Source: Anadara kagoshimensis (taxonomy: Eukaryota; Mollusca; Bivalvia; Arcoida; Arcidae). Taken from it: a DNA stretch of 64,000 bases. The first letter of the stretch is position 1, and each line of letters opens with the position of its first letter. Location of the stretch: contig CM037869.1 of the NCBI GenBank assembly GCA_021292105.1, positions 30,877,508-30,941,507 on the forward strand, written 5' to 3'. The notes below the pieces were generated by a model. The model ran no database searches. It was given only the letters and a program-made list of their open reading frames with translations, and was not told where the DNA came from. This document shows, one piece after another, positions 1-11,799 of the stretch. Both the position numbers and the translations under genes were made by a program.

Positions 1-392
1 TACCTTTGTATTAATACTTGTATCTCTATAATATTGTTCTGTGTTAAACATAGCATCCTTTGAGAATGCATTACCTTTGTAAATAATACTTATATCTCTG
101 AAATTGTCCTGTGTTAAACATAGTATTCTTTGAGAATGCATTACCTTTGTATTAATACTTGTATCTCTGAAATTGTCCTGTGTTAAACATAGTATCCTTT
201 GAGAATGCATTACCTTTGTATTAATACTTGTATCTCTGAAATTGTTCTGTGTTAAACATAGCATCCTTTGAGAATGCATTACCTTTGTAAATAATACTTG
301 TATCTCTGAAATTGTCCTGTGTTTAACATAGCATCCTTTGAGAATGCATTACCTTTGTAAATAATACTTATATCTCTGAAATTGTCCTGTGT
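1..392. repeat. 70-bp satellite, left block
   Basis: About 5.6 head-to-tail copies of a 70-bp unit, recognisable by the anchors CATCCTTTGAGAATGCATTA and ATATCTCTGAAATTGT. Copies differ by single substitutions and by small indels in the AAATAATAC segment. The array runs off the left window edge and continues at 5356 after the transposon at 397-5351. No gene is present. Confidence 0.95.
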
Positions 393-3294
393 TTAACCCC
401 TTAACCCCCGTAAGCGCCATAGAGCGCCAACCGGATTTTCAGGCAGTGTGTCGTACATATTTTGATGTAAAAATCGTAAATATCGACGGATCGACATGAA
501 CTTGGTATCATAGGAAACTACAGAACATTACCTACAAATAATGTTCTTCGAGTTTTTTGATAGAAAGAATACTTTAGTTCGAATTTTTTATTTGAAATTT
601 GTGAACGGTTTCATTTTTTACGTGATTAAAATTTTGAGTTGATTTTCCTCCGTTTTTTCTAGAGAAAAAGTAACTCGTTCAAACTTTTGAAATAGTTTAT
701 CAATTTCGTTACAATTCAGATTTTTATAAAAAGCAGGAAAAGGTTGTTTGTTTTATGTAAAGAAATCAGTTATAGAGATATAAATAGTATAAAATTGATC
801 ACACTGAACAATTACCACTTTTTGTGTTCATAACGTTTCACTTTGACGTTTTTACCTTCATCCGCGAAAAACGTGTATTCTTTTTTATTTTTACACAATG
901 TCGAGTTTGAAGCATTTAAAATTCTACAACAGTCACTATATAATTCACAAAATCTATGCCGTTAGAAAGCTTTTTTCCTCCGGTTTATACACATATAAAA
1001 TACTTATACTCTAGACATGATATCAATTTAACGATTCGAAATCTTTAACAGGTGCATCCGATGTGAAACTTTCAACCTATTTTTACATGTCAACGTCTAC
1101 AAGGTGCAACTCGATCGATCTTTTGTATCGATGTTTACGGGGACTTTTCAAAATCTATTTTCAATTTCGAATACTTTTTTATTTTCACAATCAAATATTG
1201 GATAAAAGTTGGTGCTTCTAAGAATTTATGTTTATTATACATGGTTGACTAAAAAAAGATCTTCTCAGTTGATTCATCACGTTTTGCATCGACAGGCAGG
1301 TCTGTGTAAACAGCAAGAAGTAAACATCATGGGTCATTGCTAGTTTTTGTTGTTCATTGTGCATATATCAGTATATACAAAAATATTGAGTGAGTTTGGA
1401 AGATTTGTGTTAAAATATGCTACATATCTATTTCTTAAAAACTTTTATCATTCGAACTCTTGACATAGATTTATTGTACTCTACACGTCCTGCGCACAAA
1501 CTTTATCCGTCTAAGAACTGTCTTCTACTACGTCCGTACAGTGTATCTAAAAATATAGGGGCCGGCGCGGGCTTGCATCGGGTTTTATTTTATATTTAGA
1601 TCAGTTATTTTTTAAATTTATATATATATATTTTTGTATTCATCATGAGTGTAAGTATAATGTAAATAATCTAGATAAATGATTGCTGGTCTTGGCACAC
1701 TTTTTATGAACAGAAGTCGAGAAATATACGTGAAGTTCAATATTAAAAGTTCAAAAAACAATATCTGTGAGGTACAATTCTACGAACGATTCAGTTCAAA
1801 ACAAAATAAGTTACTGATCAATAACTCCTGCTAAAGCTAACGGAGAAATAAAAATAATAATCAATTATTCATAATATAAAAAATTACAAAAAATGAGGGG
1901 TTCTAAAGAAATTCAGTTACAAAGACCGTATGCATCAGGTTTGTTTTGATTTATTTATTTATTTTTGCAAAGGTTGCATTGTATTACACTTATTCATGAT
2001 GATGATGGTACGCTTTTTGCTCAATAAAGTAAAAAAAAATGTGCTTTTAAAATTCCACAACATATCCAGTATTGTAATATATATTTTAAAAATCCTTCTT
2101 GGAAGATTGAAGGTTAATAAATTGTTCCTTCCACTTCATGTGGAAGTCCCGGTACCTTGAATAGAACTGCACTTTCACAGAATTGCATGAGAAAGTTCGT
2201 CAGTTCACAAAGTGGTTTCCAGGGCTATGTCCTTCAATTTTCTCCACCATACCAGAAAGAAATAACCACCTTGATATAATTTCTCTCTCTCATGCTGCTA
2301 CGGTAAGTAAAAGTGCAGAGCTAGAATTTCCGAAATAGCTCTATTCTTTAGATTGGGACACAGATAATGAAGTCTTATTCCACAATAAGGAAAAAAAACT
2401 TCCATAAATGCTTTGAAAGTAGAGGAATATATTAGGTGATGCATCGATATAAGTGAGACAATATGACACAAATGAGTAAACCAGTAGTATAGAAGTATGT
2501 ATTGACAATCTGTTACAAAGATCACATATATTTTGAGGGTATAGTAACCAGTTGGCGTATGCAATGCAAAAAAGTTTCTCAGTGTTGTTTCTGTCTAATA
2601 TTGATCACAATATACATGTACTATTGTTCAGCTGACTGAATACTGTCTACCGTGGTGTACTGGGGAACACAAGGATTAACACCTAAAATGCCTGAATTTT
2701 GAAGACCACGGTTGTTTGTTGATAAGGAGTTCTATAGTTCTATTCCCTGATGGTGCGTTAGAAGAATGAACATTCCCTGTAGTCATTCTTTTATAGCTTG
2801 AAAGAATTTGTAAGGCTAGGTGGTGGTGCTTTGTACTATCGCTTGATGGTATCGGCCGTCTGCTCTTATTAACTATCAATTAATCATTGACAATCATACA
2901 AAAACATTGTCAGAATATTTGTCCTGCCTTTTTTCCAGTGATCTCCAGTCCTGATGGAATCAACCACTTTTCAAATATTTCCTAAGTTCCATTTGAAACT
3001 GTAACGGGTATTTTTCGACATATATTTCAGTCTTGATTCTTATATTATCAGAGTGGTAAGATTGTGGCTACTGGAGAAAAAAGTGTTCTTACAAACAACC
3101 GATTTATGGCCAGTGACCTGGCAAACTAGGATCTGTCTCAGTTGCAATTCAAACCTGCATGTGCTGTATAAGCCAGGCGCGATAGATGATTCACTGTGTC
3201 ACTTGTGCTCCTAATGCACCTTCAATTTATTGTCAAATGCAAATGGTAAATAGTGTTCACTTATTCTCTCTTACCCGACCTAGTCTAAAAATTT

Positions 3295-3640
3295 AACCAC
3301 TGCGGTAGCTCAGTTGGTAGAGTGCTTGCTCCGTAAGTGGGAGGTCGTGGGTTTGATCCCCGGACGGGTCTGACCAAAGGTAGAGACTGTTTTTTTTTTT
3401 TGCCAAGCACTCGCCATTACACAATGAAAGTCCCGGTTCTTTTGGATTGGAACTTAAAATAAACGAGCTCCCGTGTCACGGTGGGCTTGGCACGCTAAAG
3501 AACCCCGCTATACAATGCCTTCAGCGCAACGTACAGGCAAAATTTCTGCATCTTCGTCTATAGCTGGCGAGGTGTCGATATAAGTGAAATATTCTTGACT
3601 GGGACGTTAAACACCATTACTCAACTCAACTCGTTAGTCT
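3295..3640 (+). mobile_element. tRNA-derived SINE (RUDI/V-SINE-like)
   Basis: The head has pol III box A (GTAGCTCAGTTGGTAGAG) and box B (GGGTTTGATCC), followed by a T run. A body of about 250 bp follows and ends in GACTGGGACGTTAAACACCA and an ACTCAACTCAACT tail. The same body recurs in reverse at 22620-22885, 23117-23410, 28155-28425 and 54184-54517, so it is an interspersed family and not a functional tRNA gene. The layout resembles the molluscan RUDI SINE of the V-SINE superfamily; that name is from memory and unverified. It lies inside the piggyBac-like element and so inserted later. Confidence 0.85.
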
Positions 3641-3911
3641 GAAAATAGGCTGCTACATAACCGTTATTTCGTCAAGCATTCGGTAAATTTAATTACTAGT
3701 AGAATGACATTCCAATAGAATTTTTAAACAGCGATCTAAACTTTTTCCCAATTAAGAAATCGGACAAAACCAACTGTAGTAATGTGTTTTATGTATTCTG
3801 TGTTCATTAAAACTTTTTTACTTTATTATCAACTGCAAATATTTCTGTTATTTTTATGTGCGCATTTTATTTTTGAATATTACAAAAGTACACGTTTTAC
3901 ACACAATTTTT

Positions 3912-4192
3912 CACCACTACTGTAGCTTAGTCGGTAGAGTACTAGTGTTGTATATGGGAAGTTGGGGTCCGAATACTGACTGGGTCTGACCACTGCTTAA
4001 AAATACAATAGTGACTTTATTTTCCTCAAGAACTTGGCATTCAAACCACGGGTTTTCGGGTAAAAAACAATGACCATGTCATGATAAGGAACCTAGCAGA
4101 TTGCACTGTGCGCACTGTCGCTTCATCTTTATCCCGATATAACTGAAATATACTTGGCTTGAAGGTAAAACCCTAATCAATCAATCAATCAA
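3912..4192 (+). mobile_element. diverged tRNA-derived SINE with AATC tail
   Basis: A second SINE in the piggyBac-like element. It has a weaker box A-like start (CTGTAGCTTAGTCGGTAGAG), a related body (GATATAACTGAAATATACTTGGCTTGAAGG) shortened here to its recognisable segments GATATAACTGAAAT and CTTGGCTTGAAGG, and an AATC microsatellite tail. It is clearly more diverged than the copy at 3295. Confidence 0.75.
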
Positions 4193-4368
4193 ATTTAAGT
4201 CCTAATTCTAGCGAAGATGAGACAATTTTAAAAACCAGTTCCCTCTTATTATAAATATCATTAATACTTATAAAATTCGACAGAACCTATATTCTACCAT
4301 CTGGAAAAATGTGAGAATAGCAAATTTATACTACTTTTCACTTATATTTCTCAGTTTTTCGAGTTTCC

Positions 4369-5189
4369 GTTGCCATGGTAACGGATATTTAATTAAATTT
4401 ATGACAAAATAAATCAAGTGAAAATCATCATATAAGTGTTTACAATATATATTGCTGACCATTCCGTTTTAAATTGTTGAACGTAGGAACCCTACAAGTA
4501 CGTTCTAGATCAACATTGAAACTAACAGAATATGGATGTTTTTGTTGAGAATTAAGCATGCTTATTTTAAGTGAAATTTGTCATATTTTAACAATTTAAG
4601 GACTATACGTCGTATAAATTGTTATTAGATGTTTGAAACTGATTTTATTTATAGAAATTCAGCATATTTTTCACTTGCTGGTATATATAAATAGGCGAAA
4701 TGTTTTAAGTTTTTAACAGAATTTCCCGCTTTTTGTGTTTTTTTAAGGATTTCCGGTTTCTGTTGCCATGGTAACCGATATTTGTCGAAAAAAAAATTAT
4801 TCTTATATAGTATAATCAGGTAAAAATATATTTATGGTTTTACCTTCTAATACATGAAACTCCAATGATAATTTAAAAAAATGGAGTCGAAACTGCGATC
4901 AATTTGGTTGTTCAAATATAAATTTAACACAAATATATAGTGTTTGTTTTCAGTATTTGGCTGAAAATACACAAAATTTGCTGCTTTTATTTTTTGGGAA
5001 AAAATGAAAAATTGGATATAATTTTTATACAGCATCTTTGCGAAATATTTAAATTTAATATGGACTCGAATAGATATTTTTCTAATGTGTCAAAATTAGG
5101 ATATGAGCAATTTATTGAAACAAATGCAAAAATGTGCAAAATATTACTCATTTTCTTGGTAAAATCGATGGTTACGTTGCCATGGTAAC
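4369..5189. promoter_or_regulatory. Three RFX X-box-like dyads in repeated context
   Basis: The 14-mer GTTGCCATGGTAAC occurs at 4369-4382, 4762-4775 and 5176-5189, spaced 393 and 414 bp apart. Each is followed by a GATATTT-like context. The word fits the X-box consensus GTNRCC-N2-RGYAAC bound by RFX transcription factors. The surrounding sequence of the three sites is only loosely similar, so the site is better preserved than its context. Function is not shown. Confidence 0.5.
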
Positions 5190-5355
5190 TGATATTTAGA
5201 TTTTATGCACCTATAAGTGAAGTATGGTATATAGGGATACTAAATATATGGGTTGGTATTTACAACTTTTAGTCTAAATGCCCGAAAAATTGCTTTGAAA
5301 ACCAGGTACTGGTTTTGTAAAAAGCCACAAAAAATAGCGGGGGTTAAGGGGTTAA

Positions 5356-7713
5356 CTTAGCATCCTTTGAGAATGCATTACCTTTGTAAATAATACTTGT
5401 ATCTCTAAAATTGTCCTGTGTTAAACATAGCATCCTTTGAGAATGCATTACCTTTGTAAATAATACTTATATCTCTGAAATTGTTCTGTGTTAAACATAG
5501 CATCCTTTGAGAATGTATTACCTTTGTAAATAATACTTATATCTCTGAAATTGTCCTGTGTTAAACATAGCATCCTTTGAGAATGCATTACCTTTGTAAA
5601 TAATACTTATATCTCTGAAATTGTTCTGTGTTAAACATAGCATCCTTTGAGAATGCATTACCTTTGTAAATAATACTTATATCTCTGAAATTGTCCTGTG
5701 TTTAACATAGCATTTTGAGAATGCATTACCTTTGTAAATAATACTTATATCTCTGAAATTGTCTGTGTTTAACATAGCATCCTTTGAGAATGCATTACCT
5801 TTGTAAATAATACTTATATCTCTGAAATTGTCCTGTGTTTAACATAGCATTCTTTGAGAATGCATTACCTTTGTAAATAATACTTATATCTCTGAAATTG
5901 TCCTGTGTTTAACATAGCATCTTTGAGAATGCATTACCTTTGTATAATACTTGTATCTCTGAAATTGTTATGTGTTTAACATAGCATCCTTTGAGAATGC
6001 ATTACCTTTGTAAATAATACTTATATCTCTGAAATTGTCCTGTGTTTAACATAGCATCCTTCGAGAATGCATTACCTTTGTAAATAATACTTATATCTCT
6101 GAAATTGTCCTGTGTTTAACATAGCATTCTTTGAGAATGCATTACCTTTGTAAATAATACTTATATCTCTGAAATTGTCCTGTGATTAACATAGCATTCT
6201 TTGAGAATGCATTACCTTTGTATTAATACTTGTATCTCTGAAATTGTTATGTGTTTAACATAGCATCCTTTGAGAATGCATTACCTTTGTAAATAATACT
6301 TATATCTCTGAAATTGTCCTGTGTTTAACATAGCATCCTTTGAGAATGCATTACCTTTGTATAATACTTATATCTCTGAAATTGTCCTGTGTTTAACATA
6401 GCATTCTTTGAGAATGCATTACCTTTGTAAATAATACTTATATCTCTGAAATTGTTCTGTGTTAAACATAACATCCTTTGAGAATGCATTTCCTTTGTAA
6501 ATAATACTTATATCTCTGAAATTGTCTGTGTTTAACATAGCATTCTTTGAGAATGCATTACCTTTGTAAATAATACTTATATATCTGAAATTGTCCTGTG
6601 TTTAACATAGCATCCTTTGAGAAACATTACCTTTGTAAATAATACTTATATCTCTGAAATTGTCCTGTGTTTAACATAGCATCCTTTGAGAATGCATTAC
6701 CTTTGTAAATAATACTTATATCTCTGAAATTGTCCTGTGTTTAACATAGCATCCTTTGAGAATGCATTACCTTTGTAAATAATACTTATATCTCTGAAAT
6801 TGTCCTGTGTTTAACATAGTATTGTTTGAGAATGCATTACCTTTGTAAATAATACGTGTATCTCTGAAATTGTCCTGTGTTAAACATAGCATCCTTTGAG
6901 AATGCATTACCTTTGTAAATAATACGTGTATCTCTGAAATTGTCCTGTGTTAACATAGCATCCTTTGAGAATGCATTACCTTTGTAAATAATACGTGTAT
7001 CTCTGAAATTGTCCTGTGTTAAACATAGCATCCTTTGAGAATGCATTACCTTTGTAAATAATACGTGTATCTCTGAAATTGTCCTGTGTTAAACATAGCA
7101 TCCTTTGAGAATGCATTACCTTTGTAAATAATACGTGTATCTCTGAAATTGTCCTGTGTTAAACATAGCATCCTTTGAGAATGCATTACCTTTGTAAATA
7201 ATACGTGTATCTCTGAAATTGTCCTGTGTTAAACATAGCATCCTTTGAGAATGCATTACCTTTGTAAATAATACTTGTATCTCTGAAATTGTCCTGTGTT
7301 TAACATAGCATTCTTTGAGAATGCATTACCTTTGTAAATAATACGTGTATCTCTGAAATTGTCCTGTGTTAACATAGCATCCTTTGAGAATGCATTACCT
7401 TTGTAAATAATACTTGTATCTCTGAAATTGTCCTGTGTTAACATAGCATCCTTTGAGAATGCATTACCTTTGTAAATAATACGTGTATCTCTGAAATTGT
7501 CCTGTGTTAAACATAGCATCCTTTGAGAATGCTTTACCTTTGTATAATACTTGTATCTCTGAAATTGTCCTGTGTTAAACATAGCATCCTTTGAGAATGC
7601 ATTACCTTTGTAAATAATACTTATATCTGTGTTTAACATAGCATCCTTTGAGAATGCATTACCTTTGTATAATACTTGTATCTCTGAAATTGTCCTGTGT
7701 TTAACATAACATC
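5356..7713. repeat. 70-bp satellite, right block
   Basis: About 34 copies of the same 70-bp unit as at 1-392. Unit variants cluster: TAATACTTATATC dominates 5390-6800, while TAATACGTGTATC dominates 6850-7500. This suggests recent local amplification of a variant. Open frames on the - strand here (6837-7046, 7256-7639) are repeat artefacts. The array ends in unique sequence at about 7713. Confidence 0.95.
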
Positions 7714-8055
7714 CTTCGGTAATAATGAATGTGGACCATTAATACAGTAAACTATAGTTGGGACTCTTACTTATTTACTTAACTTTATGATTCCCTCACC
7801 AGAAGGCACATAAGGCTGCATCGCTATTTTCTCATTTTTGTTTGTCTTTCAAATTGGCTTCTGCTTTGGTTGTGTTCCAGCTATTCCGTTGTCCTCCTCC
7901 TTGTGGTTTTATGTCTCCCTCTTTTTCTTTTTTTTCCTTCTGGTTTCTACCTTAGTGTTGCGTTTTGTTTCCTCTCTCTTCAGTAAACACCCGAGCTAGT
8001 TCCACTTTCTTCACCTAATCTCACACCTGATGTAAAAAGCCTTAATGTCTCCATT
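7714..8055. other. Unique sequence, nothing recognised
   Basis: AT-rich with T-rich runs at 7900-7960. No coding frame, RNA or repeat family is recognised. Confidence 0.5.
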
Positions 8056-8260
8056 GTTCTTTCATATGGATTCTGTTAGTATTCGTTAGATGCACACGTG
8101 GCGGGTATAGCTAGCTGAACAGAAGGTGCTTACCTTTCCGTTGCACCCGGCCTCACTTCTTTGGTGGAAGTTCACGTGTCTAACCTAACTTGTCAAATTC
8201 AAAGTTTTTACTCACTTCTGATTTGTGATTCAGACATGGCTTAGTATGTTTGTTTTTGAT
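8056..8260 (+). mobile_element. Penelope-like element 3' tail, 5'-truncated
   Basis: Matches the non-coding tail that follows the reverse-transcriptase remnant at 60070-60270: a TAGCTAGCTGAACAG segment, GGTGCTTACC, GCCTCACTT, TGGTGGAAGTTCACGTG, and a GTATGTTTGTTTTTGAT end. Only the tail is present, as expected of a 5'-truncated retrocopy. Confidence 0.7.
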
Positions 8261-8763
8261 GGGAGATTATTTTTCCTTTAATAATTTCTTCAAAAATTTG
8301 CAATATCAATAACGCCTCTGTTTTTATTACTTTGTCAAAGTAGTCACCGAGGGTGGAAATATAACTGCACTTGCTTATTATATTGCGAAATCGATTCTTG
8401 GTATGACTTTTTAAAGCCTTTTAATGGTAATTAACTATTTTTACTAATATTGTTTTTTTATTTACTTTACTTAAAACATACAATTAAAACGTTTGTGTTG
8501 TTGTGCATTCACCGTAACGGAGGTTAATTTTAATTATAATTTAGCGGTAAACTTGCTAGCATTTCAACGACCATAATGTTCTGTATTGAGATAAGTTACT
8601 TTGTCAAATTATACTTTATTTTTTTGCGATTGTTTTTAATAAAAATGCAAGAGTTATTTCTCTTACTTTGTATGCATTTTACTCTGCATTTTGTCATGAA
8701 TTACACATTGATATTCAGCATGGATCTTTCTTTAGCGACATACTTCCTGGTTTAGGGTAGATA
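8261..8763. other. AT-rich spacer, nothing recognised
   Basis: No coding frame or recognisable repeat; very T-rich. Confidence 0.5.
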
Positions 8764-8971
8764 CAGTACAGATCTGTCGAAAGTTTAACACTAAGCTAAC
8801 AAAACCGAGTCAAACCTCAGCTGCCAAGAAATTGATAGGTAGTGGCCTAAAAGCGACCTAGAGATAGACGGTAGCTGTTGAGATATATACAGCTGATGAG
8901 AGACCAAGTTGAGCTGTTGATTAGGTACTAATTCGTAAACTTAGTGTTAAACATTCGACAGGTTTGTACTG
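8764..8971. mobile_element. MITE, mariner-type (TA-flanked, CAGTACAG ends)
   Basis: A 208-bp element flanked by TA. Imperfect terminal inverted repeats of about 30 bp begin CAGTACAGATCTGTCGAAAG at the left; the right end reads GTGTTAAACATTCGACAGG and then TTTGTACTG. There is no coding capacity. Related copies lie at 15731-15939 and 23568-23775, with a partial one at 23032. The TA target and short palindromic structure fit a Tc1/mariner-derived MITE. Confidence 0.8.
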
Positions 8972-8973
8972 TA

Positions 8974-9499
8974 TCTTTTCCCAAACAGTAAATCCCCGTA
9001 AGCGAGACTCTTTCATCCTTAAGATCCGTAATTGAGCGTGTAAGACTACTTTACCACCCAGGTCCATGTGACTAGAGGGATTTTGTCTGTTATTCACACA
9101 CTTAATTTCAGACAGTTTGCTCCTGCATGAATCAATATGACAAGAAATATAGCAATGTTATTGCTATGGCTTTAAAGATCCACAACCGAGTATAATTATT
9201 TTATATTTGCCTTCAAGCAAGTTAAAAAAGGTCATAGAAAAGACATACAATTGTAAGAAAGAAAGAAAAATATGTTGCTATGGTAATATATATGTATATA
9301 TTTATATGCATTTATAGAACAAAAAGTATAACAATATAACTGTTAAATATAAATTATCTAACCAAATATATGGCACAACTGAAAAATGAAAATCCGGAAC
9401 ATTAGGCAAAAGAATCCGGGATTTTATGTGAAAAAAACCGGGATATTTTTACTAAAGTCAGGAGAAATTTTCATCAGAAACAAAATAAAGTGGATCAAT
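8974..9499. other. Spacer, nothing recognised
   Basis: No gene is supported. A 66-codon frame at 9386-9586 overlaps the start of a retroelement fragment and is not coding. Confidence 0.4.
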
Positions 9500-9962
9500 C
9501 CAAAACAAACATTCAGATCCGTTTCCAAAGCAAAATCCAAAAACAAAGTAAAAACCACTGAAGATGACAAATTAGATCAACTTTGAAGATGGCATTTTAC
9601 GTATTAACACGTGGACGTCCACCTTGGAAGTGAGGCTAGGTGCTCCAGAAGGATAAGAACATATTGTTTAGCTAGCTACATCTACCACATGTGTAATCAA
9701 AATTAGGCATGGATGAAGCATGGAACTACACATATGGAACGTCAAATATATCCAGGGTAACTTTGAATACAGAGATAATATCATACTTAATACTTATCAA
9801 CACATCAACAATATTATAATGACGACCATAAAACTTTTTGAGACTAGGCCTGTTATATCCTTTCGTCAACAATTTATTTGTATGTAGATTGCTTCGTTGT
9901 ATACAATTCCCTTAGTTAGAACAAGCTTTACAATAGACAATAGCGTATTAATCAACCGTCTA
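9500..9962 (-). mobile_element. Penelope-like element 3' end, antisense
   Basis: The reverse complement carries the conserved family order: end of the RT frame (the region matching CCTTGATAAGCCTAGGCTTG), the terminal CCCTGGATATATTTGACG block, then the TAGCTAGCTA tail and a GTGCT..CC block. Stops and indels are frequent. It is a dead fragment. Confidence 0.65.
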
Positions 9963-10500
9963 TGTTTTAAAAGGCTTAAGATCCGGGACGTATAATATTA
10001 TATCATCAGTGTATGCTTAAATTATCAAAGGACAATTGTTTGCTTTTAAAGTAGTTATAAAAGTTTAAAATAAAGAGAGAACGGACAATTGTTGTTTTTG
10101 TAACACATGTGTGTATAAAAATTGAAGGATGTGTTTTCCCTCATACTACTTGAGGCTGAATGCACGTGTGTGTTGAAAACGTTATTTAAAGATACTCTCG
10201 GAAACAGATACTTCAAACAATTTATTAATTTGTTTATTGCATGGTAGAATTACAATCGCCTTGTTTATCAGGGGAACTTAGCAGAATTTAAAATCGTTAA
10301 ACGGCCAAATTTATAACCTTGATGTACTTGAGTCTTATCATTGTCATATCATAAATTTTCAAATTTTCAAATTGAAACATTCTAAAAATTTATAATTTAT
10401 GACGTGACATTACTAAACAAAGATTAAAAACAGTCTGCAAAATCTTGATAAAGGCCTATCAAATTGTAATCCTAAATGTATCACGTGACAACTATCTTTA
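9963..10500. other. AT-rich spacer, nothing recognised
   Basis: No coding frame, RNA or repeat identified. Confidence 0.4.
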
Positions 10501-11250
10501 TATAAAGGCAAAAACATTGACCTGTCGGCTTGACCTTTTACTAAGGAATATTCGTATGCGTAGATCCATCTCATACATAGGTAGGTTTAGTATTTGCAGT
10601 TATTATACCTCACATATATTAAAACACTTTTCATTGGATGTTTTCCAATCACATGACATGTAATAAATGAGATATTTCCCACAAAATCACTGTCAGCGTG
10701 TGACATCCTATCACATCCATGTGATAATACTATTATCATCCGGTGATAACTTGGTACAAGGGAAATAATTGTACAACAGGACCATGTTGTCATTTTTGTA
10801 AACGATAACAATGGCGGCCAGTCGTTTTTTTTTTTTTTTGTAGTTCGTTGAAAGCTGACATAGAGTTAATTATGCATAACAAAGACCACAAAAAGGGTCA
10901 CCCAAGCTTCAGTGAAAATACTTAAAATGTATTTGATGAAAACGGACGGAGAGGTAAACCTAGATTCTGCGGAACCTAAAGTATGCAGACGAGCGCCAGT
11001 AAACGATGGTTGAAAGTGTAAACTGGCAGCATTTAATTTAATTTAAAATTTATATATTGTTTGTGTCATTTTACATAGTAAGCTTTGTTTCGGTATAATA
11101 AAATAATAATTGCCCTCTAGGTATGTGGACATCCAGAATTGTCACCCTTCAGAAGGGTTATCACCTGAGGGCATCGACAACCCTTCTGTCGGGTGACAAT
11201 TCAAAATTAAAGGGTCAAGCGGACAGGTCAATCTTGTTTACCCATATCTG
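10501..11250. mobile_element. 750-bp TIR element (non-autonomous)
   Basis: The left end TATAAAGGCAAAAACATTGA continues CCTGTCGGCTTGACC. The right end, in reverse complement, reads GTAAACAAGATTGACCTGTC and continues CGCTTGACC, giving imperfect TIRs of about 40 bp. The same ends occur at 27433-27690 and one end at 41795-41850, so this is a family. The interior holds several smaller dyads, including a strong hairpin at 11136-11202. No transposase is visible. Confidence 0.6.
11136..11202. repeat. Strong hairpin inside the TIR element
   Basis: The arm GAATTGTCACCC (11136-11147) pairs perfectly with GGGTGACAATTC (11191-11202). The dyad continues inward with TTCAGAAGGGTT against AACCCTTCTGTC (10 of 12 pair), giving a stem of about 24 bp with a roughly 19-nt loop. 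Confidence 0.8.
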
Positions 11251-11511
11251 AAAAGGAAGTTTTGTTTTAAAATATGATTTGAATTAAAGTTAGATATCAA
11301 AATATGAAAAACCGCATCAAATCCACAGGTGACGATGTCTATCTATGATTTTATCGTTCAGAACTGAGTAAACAAAAATTATTCGTCAAATGGATTGAAT
11401 CATAATGATAAATTTATTTTGACACTGAAACTAAAACAATATTTTAAAATAAACTGGGAGCTAAACAAAACTTACCCAGAAACAAACAATATTAATTATT
11501 ACTGATGTGGG

Positions 11512-11745
11512 TGTAGATAAGTTATGATACAACAGATGCCTACCCTTTTCAGAACACCCAGCCTCACTTTCCTTGTGGAATGTTTAATTTTATTTCCAGG
11601 TGTAGCTAGCTAAACAGGACGTGCCTACCCTTCCGGAACCCCCGGTCTCTCTTTCCTGGTGGAAGTTCACATGTCTTACCTACCTTGTCAGTTCCATATC
11701 TGGATTGTGATTCGGACATAGATTGGTATGTTTGTATTTGATAAC
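11512..11745 (+). mobile_element. Two Penelope-like 3' tails in tandem
   Basis: A degraded tail (11512-11600) is followed by a better one with GTGTAGCTAGCTAAACAGGA, TCTTTCCTGGTGGAAGTTCA and GATTGTGATTCGGACATAGA. It directly precedes the array at 11800, which is made of related sequence. Confidence 0.65.
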
Positions 11746-11799
11746 TTTGCTTTAAATTGTGATTTTGACATGTATTTGTTTGCTTATTACATCTTTGTT

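Larger units (their letters stand above)
397..5351. mobile_element. piggyBac-like DNA element, non-autonomous, inserted in the 70-bp satellite
   Basis: The left end reads CCCCTTAACCCCCG and the right end is its exact reverse complement, giving a 14-bp terminal inverted repeat. Each end is flanked by TTAA (393-396 and 5352-5355). Removing the element with one TTAA restores a normal satellite unit apart from one base. TTAA duplication and ends starting with a C run are hallmarks of the piggyBac superfamily. The 4,955-bp interior is AT-rich; no open frame exceeds about 90 codons and I recognise no transposase, so this copy is non-autonomous or decayed. It carries two SINE insertions (3295-3640, 3912-4192) and three X-box-like dyads near its right end. 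Superfamily assignment is inference from ends and target site only. Confidence 0.8.

Noticed and set aside
1417-2879. Short frames inside the piggyBac-like element as transposase exons
   Set aside because: No DDD or Cys-rich zinc-finger motifs of piggyBac transposases are recognisable in them.
3297-3370. Functional tRNA gene
   Set aside because: It is the head of an interspersed SINE with body and tail repeated elsewhere; the acceptor stem is not closed.
6837-7639. Open frames of 69 and 127 codons on the - strand
   Set aside because: They repeat the 70-bp satellite unit and change frame with each copy; repeat artefacts.
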